Assembly: GCA_933228895.1 (NCBI GenBank)
Contig: OW121848.1
Location: forward strand, 92,461,470-92,525,469
DNA length: 64,000 nucleotides
DNA from: Platycnemis pennipes
Lineage: Eukaryota > Arthropoda > Insecta > Odonata > Platycnemididae
Reading direction: 5' to 3'
Below the pieces are notes generated by a model, which saw nothing but the letters and a program-made list of their open reading frames with translations, was not told where the DNA came from and ran no database searches. A program made the translations under genes and the position numbers. Positions 23,780-34,900 of the stretch are shown piece after piece (the first letter of the stretch is position 1; every line of letters begins with the position of its first letter).

Positions 23780-24165
23780 GTGGTTCCACAAAGTGAAGCC
23801 TTAAACGTTGAACCGTACTGAAGAGATCTTGAAACATAAACAATGTGAACTCACGTCGAAGCTTATACAGTGATAGTCAATATTTTATATTTTTATAACA
23901 GAGGGCCGGTTGGCCCTCAAGAAATCACTAGCAATTGCGATGATGGTATAATGTGCTCGACGTGACGAGGTGGTAATAAGCGTTTCAGCTACCTATGATA
24001 CCATCATAAGCAAGAAAAGAATTGAAAATCAACAAGTTGATGAAAAGTAATGTTAGATCCTAATGATAAGATTATTGAAAAATTTTAAATGCAATCGTGA
24101 AATAACAGGAAGATCACAATGCGCGAGAACTATTACCTATGTATATACGTTAAAGGGGATCAGAC
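23780..24165. other. Unassigned DNA with short inverted repeat
   Basis: TGATGGTAT (about 23942) and ATACCATCA (about 23998) form a short inverted repeat 66 bp across. Nothing else is recognised. Confidence 0.35.
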
Positions 24166-24335
24166 TGGTGATGTGACTAGAGTATTGGTCTTCTACATCA
24201 ACAACCAGGGTTAAAATCCAGGATATGTTACAGATTTGTCAATGATATACCACTCCCCAGAGTACGCGCTTTTTGTGAAGAGTAAGCCAGCAACGCAGGG
24301 TTTTTCTCCACCATTCCTCTGTGACCTGAAAAATT
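24166..24335 (+). mobile_element. tRNA-derived SINE
   Basis: Box A-like TGACTAGAGTATTGG (24174-24188) and box B GGGTTAAAATCC (24208-24219), in which the usual CG has become AA. The head resembles the minus-strand SINE at 47650-47840 (GGCTAGAGTACTGG). The distal CAGGGTTTTTC at about 24298 is shared with the SINE at 14010-14370. Confidence 0.6.
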
Positions 24336-24569
24336 TCAACCTCTATCCAATTACCCTTTTATCCTAAACGGCGCTCGTCTCCTCCTAACAGCAAATATAA
24401 TTTTTAAGTACGTTTAAAAAATCGCTGATGACAGATACTGGAGATATCGTCAATGAGAGTAAAAAATGAAATGGACTTTCCATGACTCCATGCGTGGTAG
24501 ATATTCGGATATGCCGCGTGCGACGCGAGAAGTTAGGTACTATCCTTTGGGAGACAGAAAAAACCATAA

Positions 24570-25151
24570 ACGTGAAATAACGATCGGCGGAGCCGTTTTG
24601 CGCGGCTTTGCGTTAGGCATTCATCGAGTTCGGAAAACCTAAACGGTTTATACCCTTTCGCTAATGTGAAAAAAGTGGGAAGTTGTACGGAGGAGAGGAG
24701 AATGAGGCAATGGGGATTATTCAGGATGATCCGCCGTGGGATTAGACCCGAGGAAGGTGAAGGTGAGAGAGAGATAGAAGGAAGGGAGGGGGAGGGAGGA
24801 GGAGAGGGGGGAGGGGGAAGAGAGGGGGCGAGGGGAAACGGGGCCAGGGGGCGGGGCTTCTTTCTGAGGCGGAGGAGGCTTTAAGGGCCGCCGCGACACG
24901 CCACGCCTTCCTCCCTCCTACCCTTCGCCCCCTCCACCCCTCGCCTCCTTCCGCGCTATCTATATCGCCATCCTTATCTGGACCACCCCGAGCTCACCCT
25001 ATCCCTATCTCGTGATTAATCCCGGGGCTGCGTCCACCACCATCACCACTACCACCTTTTGCTATCCGCCGCAGACCGATTCTATTATTTTTTTGCCCTA
25101 TCTAACCCCGTTCCATTCCTCCGTCATTGTCTTCCCGTCCTTTCCTCGCAG
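24570..25151 (+). promoter_or_regulatory. GC-rich island, candidate promoter or leader exon
   Basis: The island has a purine-rich half (24660-24890) with an Sp1-type box GGGGGCGGGGC at about 24847-24857 and a pyrimidine-rich half (24900-25150). It ends at an excellent 5' splice site, CGCAG|GTGAGT, at 25151/25152. It could be the promoter plus noncoding first exon of the gene whose coding exon lies at 31863. No TATA box or fixed start site is visible. The adjacent acceptor-like tract gives an alternative reading (see the splice-site entry). Confidence 0.35.
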
Positions 25152-25160
25152 GTGAGTGTG
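25105..25160 (+). promoter_or_regulatory. Abutting 3' and 5' splice sites (candidate recursive splice point)
   Basis: A pyrimidine-rich tract (about 25105-25147, including CTTCCCGTCCTTTCCTCGCAG) ends in CAG at 25151, and the next bases are GTGAGTGTG. The form (Y)n-NCAG|GTRAGT is the consensus for zero-nucleotide recursive splice points in long insect introns. That splicing happens here is inference. Confidence 0.35.
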
Positions 25161-26516
25161 TATCGCAGCGCAGGCAAGGTAGGACCCGTCCTTACCTACA
25201 GGCGAAACTTTCGGGCGGTGAAAACTTCGGAATTATGGCATCGAGTGTTTAATTTTGTCTCCGCCCACGACTGGCATTTCACCAATTTCAATGGCTACGT
25301 CTCCAAGCAACTAATTTTTCGCTTGATGATTTGACAGCTATGGTGAACCTGGACTTCTTTCCTTTTCTCTTTATCTTGCCCCCATCTTATTTATCACAAT
25401 TTGTTCTCATTCTGCTGCTCACAAACTTTTTTCTTCCTCCTTCTATTGCACAAATAAAACTTAAAGCATAAGGTTCAATTATCCACAGAACAGTGCCAGC
25501 CGAATACTTCTTGCTTGTGCTAACCCCTCTTTGATACACTAAGCAGGATATAAATGGTATAAGATTCCAAAAATTTGAAATGGAGAAATGGCGATCGTTA
25601 GCCTTAGCCAAATCAACTAAATATGACTTATGTACGATACACCTCGTTGATTCAGAACGACTCAATTAAAAGGTATTGATTGTCTGGCTGAGTCATCACA
25701 GAAATGCGTTCTTTTCTTCAATTAAACTCTTTCTGTCTCTTGCTAATTCATAATCTTGTTCAGGAATGATTCTAACATGTGCAGAATATCTTATCCCGGA
25801 TCATTCTTTTGTGCCCAATTCTGCCTAATCCTGCCAAATGCATTACCTTAAACTTTGCACATAAAATTTATATTTATTTCCGCTTTACGTTTATGCGTTA
25901 GGAGACTTCTATTCACATTCATGTGCCTCTCACCTAGAGGGAAATTAAAACACTTGATGGCTCATTTATTTAAGAAGCACCGCACCAGGTAGGACAAACA
26001 AGAAAAGCCCAATTGCCGTTCTGCTCAGAAGTGTTCCACGAAAATATCGTAAATCCCAGAGGTGGTAGAAAGACTTTTGCCCAGAACTACATGTAGGACT
26101 TTGCTGACTTTCTTTCCCCGAAACTTCGTCAAGAGGTCTTAAACGTTAATTTTTGGCTTTTCAGTCCAAGGTTGTAAATGATAAACACTATAGTCTCACG
26201 TGCTATCAGTGCGGTAAAACTACAACTCTTAAGCAAATACGCGGGTGATTCAAATGAAAATCTTAATTATTTTTATATGTACATTTAATGAATACATGAG
26301 ATATATTTTTATTAATTTTCCTTTTCATAAATGTTAGATCCCACGTGCTGGCCCACGTGTGTCACTGTTGTCAGTTATCAATTAACTTATGCCATTTTAA
26401 AAATTTTTATTAAACACTTGAGGCTTACATTTGAACCTCCCTCTTATATTTATTAACTGCCAATTGTTGGCGATGTAGAACGTTGTTAACAATTTGCGAA
26501 ATTATTAACGGTTGAA

Positions 26517-26534
26517 CACCAGAGTACTCTGGTG
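26517..26534. repeat. Perfect 18-bp palindrome
   Basis: CACCAGAGTACTCTGGTG is its own reverse complement. It is flanked on both sides by GGTTGAAC in direct orientation. Confidence 0.8.
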
Positions 26535-26670
26535 GTTGAACGGATAGTTGTCGCTAACCGCTGCAACAAAATCATGTATGCCAGAAAAGTAGTTCTAATA
26601 GAATAGTGAACGAGCTGTAACAATGGTTCAGTCTCGGGGCCTTTTACACTTATGATGGCATAAAATTCCC

Positions 26671-26795
26671 CTCAGAGGAAGTTAATGATGAAAAATGCAT
26701 TCTCTACTTTCGGCAAAACTAGTTACGAAGGGAGCATGGATTTAATGTGCGTGTGTTACGCTTGTGCCAAAGATGAATATTTAACTTCCTCTGAG
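26671..26795. repeat. Inverted repeat, 15-bp perfect arms (possible MITE)
   Basis: CTCAGAGGAAGTTAA at 26671-26685 is repeated in reverse complement at 26781-26795, with about 95 bp between. Outside the arms AATT-containing sequence is partly mirrored. It may be a small non-autonomous DNA element. Confidence 0.5.
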
Positions 26796-28679
26796 AGGAT
26801 TAAATTCTAAACCAACGCAATACGGATGACTTAAATAGAGCTTAAATATTAAAATTTCAGGATCAATTTGGTTTGGAGAATGGATCATATTTTAAATGTT
26901 GATTGAGGATTATTTCTAGCCTTCAATTTTGGAAATATTTTCGATCGCTACAGTTGAAATAACAGGATTTCTATTCCAATATTAGGATTAGGATTCCATT
27001 GAAAATATTAATTTCTTCGTATTTTGATTTCTCTACAATTATCATTGACGTATTTAATTACTTGATTAATGTAATTGAAGAGGGTTACACCAATTCATCG
27101 GGAGTGGTGGGACACGCCATATAACCAGCTCTCTCAAAGGTCAAAGTTCCTTCGTGCAATTTAGTAGAATTCCTTTCTCTGCGAATTTCTCGGATTCAAC
27201 ATCGACTCCAACATTTTCCACCGATCCCCCATCCAGAACTTCTGAAAAGCAATTACAACTCACTTACAAAGTTTGCACCCAGCACTTCAGCTTTCTAGCT
27301 CTGCCTTATCATTTCTCAAATTCTATTGCCTTCCAGTCATTTCATGTCTTTGAAGGTCGTAAATTAATGCTCAGTCGGGGAAAACGAGGAAGATTGCATA
27401 AAAAATATGAGGAAATGACTAGGAAGTAATAAATATATTACTCTATGCTGGCTGAATAATTATTCTAAAAACAAAGTTTAATCATCTTGGGGTACATAAT
27501 TGAAATATTATAAATTGAAAATGATGACAGAAAATCGATGCAATGCACGGGTAAAACTATAATAGATTTACAGATAATAACAGGCAGTAAGTCAAGTTAA
27601 AATGAAGAAAAAGTTTGGAGGCTAACCTTTCATCAGAATTGATCATATTTTCATACCGTACGTAAGACTATGAAATGTTCATTATTGAGTTACAGTCATG
27701 AAGTTTACTTGTGATAGATAATTGTATAACCTTATGCAAAGATATTATACACATATTTTAGGAAGGTAAAATTCAGCCGCTTGCAAAAATTAATATCATA
27801 ATGAAATGTATGTGTAACGTAGTCGCATAAAAATACAGTCGTATAAAATATCGTTTTACAGAAATTCTCTTAATCCTGACCGTGATTAATAAATTTAAGT
27901 TACAATAAAATGTATTATTACGCATTTTAATGCTTTAGTAAGAGTAAAATTAGCTTGTTGATCTGTAGGTACTGACAAAAGTGAAGCATTAAACGTATTT
28001 AATTCACGCTGGAGTCCATAAATTATCTACTAGTTTCTACGTCAACTTCATCGATTTAAATAGTGAGCCGGCAAAAAAAATTAAATTGACCCAACGATTT
28101 AATCAATGTAATTTTATAATTTATTAAATATGTCTTTAGGAATAAATTAACGTATGCGTAAATAATCAACATTTGTGATTAAGCAACTTTTCAGGTTCGT
28201 ATTACATTTTCACCTAAGAAAAATCAAGAGAAAAAGCTGCGTCTTATAAAACATCCTAGTACACATATTCCTTTGTGGAAGAAATGCACAATTAGTGTAC
28301 TCCCTGAAACCGTATTTCGCTAAACTGTTTTCTTAATCTTATTATTTGTAGTAAACTCCTCAAGGAACGATACCTAATTGTAGGAAAACATTTATTCAAA
28401 TGTACTTCGCTAATTTTTAAATTTTGCTCTCCAAAATAGTACATTAACACAAGATTCAAAATTCCGTTAACTTTTTTTTTCATGTCCACGCAAAATGATA
28501 AAAGGGCCATTTGAAGTTACACCGCACGCAACCTAAAAAAGAATATACATTAAATTCCATTAAATAAAACGAAAATATTTCCTTTCCACCCTCAGGAACC
28601 AGAAAAGGGGTGGGTGGGTAAGAGTATTTTTCCGTATCGCAAAGTTTTTTTTTTCTCCTCTCACTCCCACGAGAGTGTC

Positions 28680-29720
28680 TCATATTTCATCCTCTCTCCT
28701 TAGCCATCCAACGGGTGCTGGGACGGCCGCGGGAAAGCGTTCAACCGCTCGCATACCCGAATTCATCTGTTTCTATTTCACGGAGGATGAAAAAAGTAAA
28801 TAAAATACGAAGGAGCAACGCCCACACGGGTTCCCTTTGACCTTTAGCGCTCCTACCGAGGTGCGATAGAGAGAGGGAGGAGAAGAGAGGACGGAAAAGA
28901 GAGAAAGCAAGGGAGAGAAAAGAAGGGAGAGGGAGGGTAGTCCAGAGGGACCTGTGGGATGGGATGGACGTACCCAAGAGGGTGGGGGGTGCGGGAGAGG
29001 CTGGAGAGGGGTCGTAGGTGAGTTGCGCTTACGCAAGCGAGTCCCTCCCCTCTTAGCCAACCCTCCAGCACGACCACAAGGGGGAAGGGGCCTTACCCCA
29101 CCTTTCCCACCCCTTTATCCCATCCTCACCACCGCCCTCGCACTCTAAAGGGTCCACCTACCCCTTCAACTCCCAAAAACCCCTTCCCACACCCCCGGAC
29201 ACTCACATAACCACCCACGCTCTCTCCTCCCCCCCCTCCCCGAACGGCCGGCCCTTATGTAGGCCACGTTCCCTATCGAACTCCCCGACGAACGATTTCC
29301 TCCGCCCGCCCCCCAACACCACGTGCGGTTCCTTCCTCTCTCCCAGCCTCCCACCCCACCCCAACGGATCCTCGACCCAAAATCTGCGATGTCGGCCCTC
29401 CCCTCCGTCGCGAGAGCGCCCTCCCCTGAAATGGGCCCTTCCCCCTCCCTCCCCTCTCTCGGGTCCCTTCCAGTCCTGCGCCCTCCGCCCCTCCAACACC
29501 ACGAGCGGTAGCTGCGGGCCCGCCCACACTCCGTTCTCAACCTCCCCCAACACTACCCTCGCCATCCCCGTCTCTCTCTACTCTCCCGCCCTCCGTCCAT
29601 CCTCTCGAACCCTTTTCCCGTGCCCCTTTTACCCCTATACCCGCCGTAACTCTCTTTCTCTATCTTCCTCTCCGCGTTCCTCCGTCGAGGCCTCTGGAGA
29701 AATAATAACCTCGTCTATTC
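28680..29720. other. GC-rich island with purine/pyrimidine switch
   Basis: The plus strand is purine-rich at 28860-29035 and pyrimidine-rich at 29040-29720, one of the largest islands in the window. A donor-like TAG|GTGAGT lies at about 29014-29023. Many overlapping minus and plus frames are compositional. A promoter or enhancer role is possible but not shown. Confidence 0.4.
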
Positions 29721-30409
29721 CCCTGCGTTCGTTCACGTCACCGTTCTCGCCCAAAGCTTCCCTTTCTCTCCCGATTCAATCTCCTCTCTTGGTTCCCGGA
29801 AAGTTTTTTCTCTCCTCGTTTGCATTTTCGCTTCGTTTTCAGACTCGATTGCTTTCCGCCTTTCTTGAGACTCATGTCAATTATTTCTGCTCTCATTCTT
29901 TCACTCCTACATCCCTCCATAAATCTCTCAAGTTAGCTCTAAAAGTAGTTGAGACGAGTCTTCCGAATTTTCGATTTTCCTTCCTTTCAAAGATGGTGCT
30001 TTTCCGTTTTGGAATGTTCTTTCCTTGCCTCTTTCCTTGGATTTTGAGATCTACATAATCTCCCACATATTCTATCCATGCATCAGTTTCATTTATACGA
30101 ATGTTCTCCTGCGATACAACACACTTCCGAGGTCTTTTCTTCTAAATACCTCTACTTTCCAGCCATATATTCCAATTTTCAGTGCTCTTAATGACAGTTT
30201 AGTTGAATTATTTTCAACCCCTGTCTCAACAATCTATATTAAAAGTGTTCAACCTTTGATCTCCTTTCGGGAGATTTTACATTGGAGGGCTTCAAGTTTT
30301 TGCTCATTTTCTAACCGCGTTTATGTTTTGTTTCTTCATACATTAATCCGAGAGTATCATTTCACTCTCCTCATAGACTCTCGACCATTTTCTCCGCCTC
30401 TTCGCTAGC
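29721..30409. other. Pyrimidine-rich unassigned DNA
   Basis: T/C-rich on the plus strand, linking two GC-rich islands. Overlapping frames at 29789-30058 and 30025-30408 have no domain. Confidence 0.35.
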
Positions 30410-31862
30410 ATCGCCCACCTTCATTTGTCCTCCCTCGCACTCTACGCTCGCAGGTCAAATGCGTAATATAAGCAAATCTCACGCATGACTTCTCCCTCCA
30501 CGTTTCTCGCGCAACTAACCCTCACACCCTCTCTCCGGAGATGGTAGGGTGAGATGTTCTCCAAGCGCGTATCAGCCCTCACTGCTCCCTGCCTTTGCCC
30601 TACATTTCCACGCCACGTGCCTGCCCCATTCCTCCACACCTCTTCCTCACCCCTTCCTCTTTCTGCTTCCTCTCTCTCTCTCATACTCTTTCATCCATAC
30701 ACAACCACCTCTCCCGGCGGAGGGATGAAAAAAAAACCACCGGACTCGTTTTCGATTAACCCCCTCCCCAAAATCGCCATACCCTCGCGCTCCAGCTCCC
30801 ACCATCCCTCACCCTCGCCCCACTTTGCGGATTCTCTTTTTTTGTGTGTAAGTTCTCCCGATGGAGGGAAAACCCCAAACCTCCCTCAGTTCTCCCAAGC
30901 CTAAAAACCCTCCTCGACTACCATGGCCTACTCCACCCTCCTTCCCCGACAACCATGCCGGGCTCTGGGGTCGTTTTGTGACGCTCCACGGGAGGAGAGG
31001 TGGTGGGAGGGGAGGAGAGAGGGCGCCAAAAACTCCCTCCTCCCTGCCTCCCACCTGACCTCCTCATCCCACGCCTCCAACCACCGTCCTCCTCCCGGTG
31101 TGCCTCCGTCCTCATCCCCGCCTCGTCCCTCCCTCAAATATCTTCCTCCCACGCGCTCTACCACCCACGCCTCCCCCTCAACCGCCTCCCCTCCACCCCC
31201 CCCACAAATCCACCCCCTTTCCGCCCCTCTCCCAACTCCCACCGACCCCTCTCGGTCCTCTTCCTCCTCCTCCACTCCACCTCCCGTCCTCGTAGCCCGT
31301 TCTCCGCCGACGGTGGAGGCTCACTCATCGCTCGGGAGTCGCACCGAAGGCTCCTCCAAGCCCATCCCGAAAATCTCCACTCCTCTCTCTCACTCTCTCT
31401 CTCACACATGCACCACCCTTCCGACTCCTCCGATCTCACACGCACAGGAGAGGAGAGGTAGGCGACTCTTTCGAGGAGGAGCAAGAAGGCAGCGAGCCCT
31501 CAGTTACGTCCTCGACCAGTGAGGAAGGCAGACGGATCGCGAGGAGACCGGAGGAGGACGCGACCTTTCCCTAGTGAGAGGGAGGAGAGCAAGCACGGGC
31601 CTTACCTGCAGCGTCCCGCGTTGAGGAAGAACCTCTGCGAAGGCACGCGCGTCGCCGCCGATTCCATCCGTCATCCGCAGACCCGGTGACCGATTTCCGA
31701 GGGAGATAGGCCGGCGGATGCTGTAGAAGGGTTCGCGAAGACAGGTCTTCGCTTCGTTCGAGGAGGCGGCGCGAGGAGTCGAGACGTCGAGCGGGAGTCG
31801 AAGCGGACCGGAAGGAGAATCGAGAGAAGTCGAGGCAAGGAAGGGGAGAGAGCTCTCGCGAG
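30410..31862 (+). promoter_or_regulatory. GC-rich promoter/5'-UTR island of the gene at 31863
   Basis: The plus strand is strongly C/T-rich from 30540 to about 31447 and then turns G/A-rich to 31862. At the switch there is a good acceptor-like string (long pyrimidine tract, then CACGCACAG ending at 31447). At 31500-31505 there is an Initiator-like TCAGTT, with a DPE-like AGACGG about 29 bases downstream. The region 31448-31862 would be 5' UTR. It has a two-codon upstream ORF (ATG CTG TAG, 31718-31726) and a stop in the frame of the main ATG at 31707. Whether transcription begins near 31500 or an upstream exon is spliced in at 31448 is undecided. Confidence 0.45.
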
Positions 31863-31983
31863 ATGAGTCGCTGCGCCAAAGAGGACTCGGCCAAGAAGCC
31901 ACCCCCTGCCAAGGATGAAGGCAAGGGCTTCGGGAACGTGGACAAGGAGCTCAGCGAGGCCATCGCTAAGCTTAACTACAACG
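31863..31983 (+). CDS. First coding exon of an unrecognised gene (partial)
   Basis: ATG at 31863 opens 40 codons plus one base before the donor ACG|GTGAGA at 31983/31984 (phase 1 intron). The peptide begins MSRCAKEDSAKKPPPAKDEG and continues with KGFGNVDKELSEAIAKLNYN. It is charged, probably disordered at first and then helix-prone, with no signal peptide or membrane segment. This start is chosen because it is the first Met after the in-frame stop at 31707, has G at -3, and lies at the edge of the GC-rich island. Reading through the donor would add poor sequence and stop at 32061. The family was not recognised. No second exon was found in the remaining 32 kb, which implies a very long first intron if the gene is real. 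Confidence 0.5.
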
Positions 31984-34900
31984 GTGAGAAACAATTACTC
32001 TTAAGCTATTTAATTTTTTTCTTTACGTCTCTATTCATACCTGTTTCTCGATCTCTTTCGTGATTCAGATAGCATTAACGATTTCCACTCCGCGTCAGGA
32101 AGGGGTAAAATCAGTATTTTAAGCGTAATTCATGCTAGGATTTAAGCTAGGTGTTTCTTAGGTGGTTAAAAATTATTACTTACACGATTTTGCTTTTAAG
32201 ATTATTCCATGAATTGGATTTTTCTCCCAATTTTCGAGTTTTTCACAAGAACCCTGGAATCGATTGGTTGCAGCGCGACTATCGGGAGTTTTGTGAACTA
32301 TGAGCAGAGAAAGGTGCCCTAATGGAAGGTTAGAAGGAAAAAACAGGGTTATTTTGTAAATTTAAGCAATGAAAAGTCTCTATCATTGTAGAGAATGCCA
32401 ATTTGGCCCAAATAAATTGAATTTTATGAATCAAATATGTTTTGTTAAAGCTACACGATATAATTAAATAACTTCCATCACCTATCGTGGTGATACACAT
32501 TTTTAGAGCAGGGATGTGAAGGTTTCTGAATCAAGAGGGTATTAGCGTGATAAAGTACATTTTTTAAGCTTGCTTCTCTAAAAATGTAAAGATGAGGGTC
32601 CGTGGATTAGAGCCATCTAATTCGTCAGCCAAATTAAGCTGTAAGAATTTTGATATTTGGATCTGTTCGCAAGCAGCCGATTCACAAGCTAATTCTTACG
32701 ACGAATATAGATATAATTAATGAATCTATATAAACAGAGCGTATTATAAAGTACATGTATTTATTTTATATCGTAACGATTGCTCATAGGATATAATTTC
32801 GGTGTAATCAATGAGAGCGAAAAGGTTATTTTAATTTGCAAGCGGCGTTTATGAGATTTTGGTATTTTCGTTTGGGTAAATTACTAAATGCTATCCATTA
32901 AAATAACTTATTTCCGAATCTGATCTCAGTAATAAATTTACATATTTTTAATCTGAAAAATGGGCTCTAATTATCTATTCACATCCTGTAGATCAGAATA
33001 TTTACATAAAAATTTATTACAAGTAGAACTAAATGATATAATCAACGATATTGAGAGACAATAAGAGGATATTTTCTGACAACATGATTTACCCTTGGCA
33101 TTACTTGAACCGACAGAATCATTTCTGGGGAGAAAGGTAATTTTTTATCAATTATAATGAAACTCTGAGCACTTTTGCCTCAGAAACCTAACTATTAAAA
33201 TATTATCAAAAGGTTGTGTGGAAAAGAAAAACGCCCTATAAATATGATATTAAATTTCATTCGATTATACTAAACCCGTGTCATAAATTGTAACATTAAT
33301 TAATTAGAAAACGTGTGAGCATAGTAATTTCCTGAAATTCCTTCCACTCTTTAAAAATCATTTTAATTTAAGATCATAGACAATCGTTCATCGTGTAGTG
33401 TACTATCAATATTTTATCTAATGAAAAGACAATACAATCAAATATAGACACTCCACTGACTGATTATGCACTCAACTGGGGCTTGTTTAGATACTTAGCT
33501 GATGCATGAAGTAACAGATTTCTATTCCAGGAGCTGTTTATCCTTATATTACTGTGTGCGTTAATGTTAATGATACTTTTGGGAAATGCACACATATGCA
33601 GTTGTCATATTTTGGCAAAAGTCTTTTTTAATCGGCTATTCAACCTATACAATGAAAAATTTTGGTAAAGAAATTTTATTTTTTTCTTTAACAAAAGTTG
33701 TTTCCCAATGCTATTAGCAGAAGTGATTACATATTTCAAAAATATACATAATCTTTATTGCCAGTTAAAAGTTCGTTATTGGCCATTTGCAATGGTTACC
33801 CTTAGATAAAATGATACTAAAATATTCAGTCCTAATTTTGCAGTAAAGCCATTCGCTTGGCTTTAGCTTATTTGCGTACCAGTTAAATACTAATGAAAAT
33901 CGGGTTTAATACAAGGACCACAGACCGAGCTTAAAAATGCCTTACTCTAAAAAGAAATAAACTTACATTCTATGTAGGGTTCGATCATTCATCATAACAT
34001 TCTGGCAAAATAAATTATAAATATTAAAATATAACAATAAAAAGGTTTTAGTTGACTTCATGGTAACATAATTTTAGTCCCCTATGTATATTTATGTATG
34101 TTTCAAATCGACGGGAAATCCAATTACCAGCATTAATATGGCTAAAGTTAAAATATATCAGGGTTCTTGAGTCAATTATATTTGTCATAGAAACATTGGA
34201 ACATAATATTTATATACAAAGATTTAAGGGTAATGTAACGCTAGTGTAAATCGTTAAAAGTAAATTATCAGTATAAGTCATATTGATTTAATGTTTAAAA
34301 ACAGAAATAATAGCGTTATACTAGCAACTTGATGATGTCGCTATCTTTGAGGAGTTGTATAAGGGCAACAATTGGAATTCCCGTCGATTTTACCACAATA
34401 TTTGTAATCATATTCGTGTATCTACTAAATATACATATTTTCAAAGGCAAGTTCCACTTTGAACCGCCATTTTACCCCTCACATGTGGAACACAAAATGG
34501 CCCCCGGCAATTTTCATCGATGTCAAAAGTCAAAAAGGTTAAGTGCCACCATTCAATTACTTCTATGACCAAGGAAGAACCATTGCCTTTAAACTCGAAC
34601 GGCGGAATAGGAGTGTGGAGTCATTTCTTGGGAATGAGCACGCCGGGACAAATCGATGAACACGGTCGCAATTACAACGGATCAATGTGAGATTCCGCCG
34701 CTCGCTTTGCGACGGCGCAGCGATCGCCCTGCCTTCCGATGCTTGCAAAGGTCATTTCCAAAGTCATGGCGTACAAGGAACCAAGCGCCCATTTTCGGTT
34801 TCATGTCGGTGGAAAATAAATTTACTAATCTACCAGACATTATATCAGGTATTCCATTTCAAATTGAAGTGTTACCTAAGATGACATATGGACCGAAAAT

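Larger units (their letters stand above)
25161..28679. other. Unassigned AT-rich DNA
   Basis: About 3.5 kb with no recognised exon or mobile element apart from the two inverted repeats listed separately. Frames of 60-92 codons at 25059-25334, 25387-25665 and 27154-27429 lack domains. Confidence 0.35.

Noticed and set aside
24424..24460. CTGATGA string as another hammerhead
   Set aside because: No stem II and no GAAA at the right distance.
30923..31522. 199-codon plus-strand frame, Pro/Ser-rich
   Set aside because: Lies in the C/T-rich half of the promoter island, where all plus frames give Pro/Ser/Leu strings and minus frames give Gly/Glu/Arg strings.
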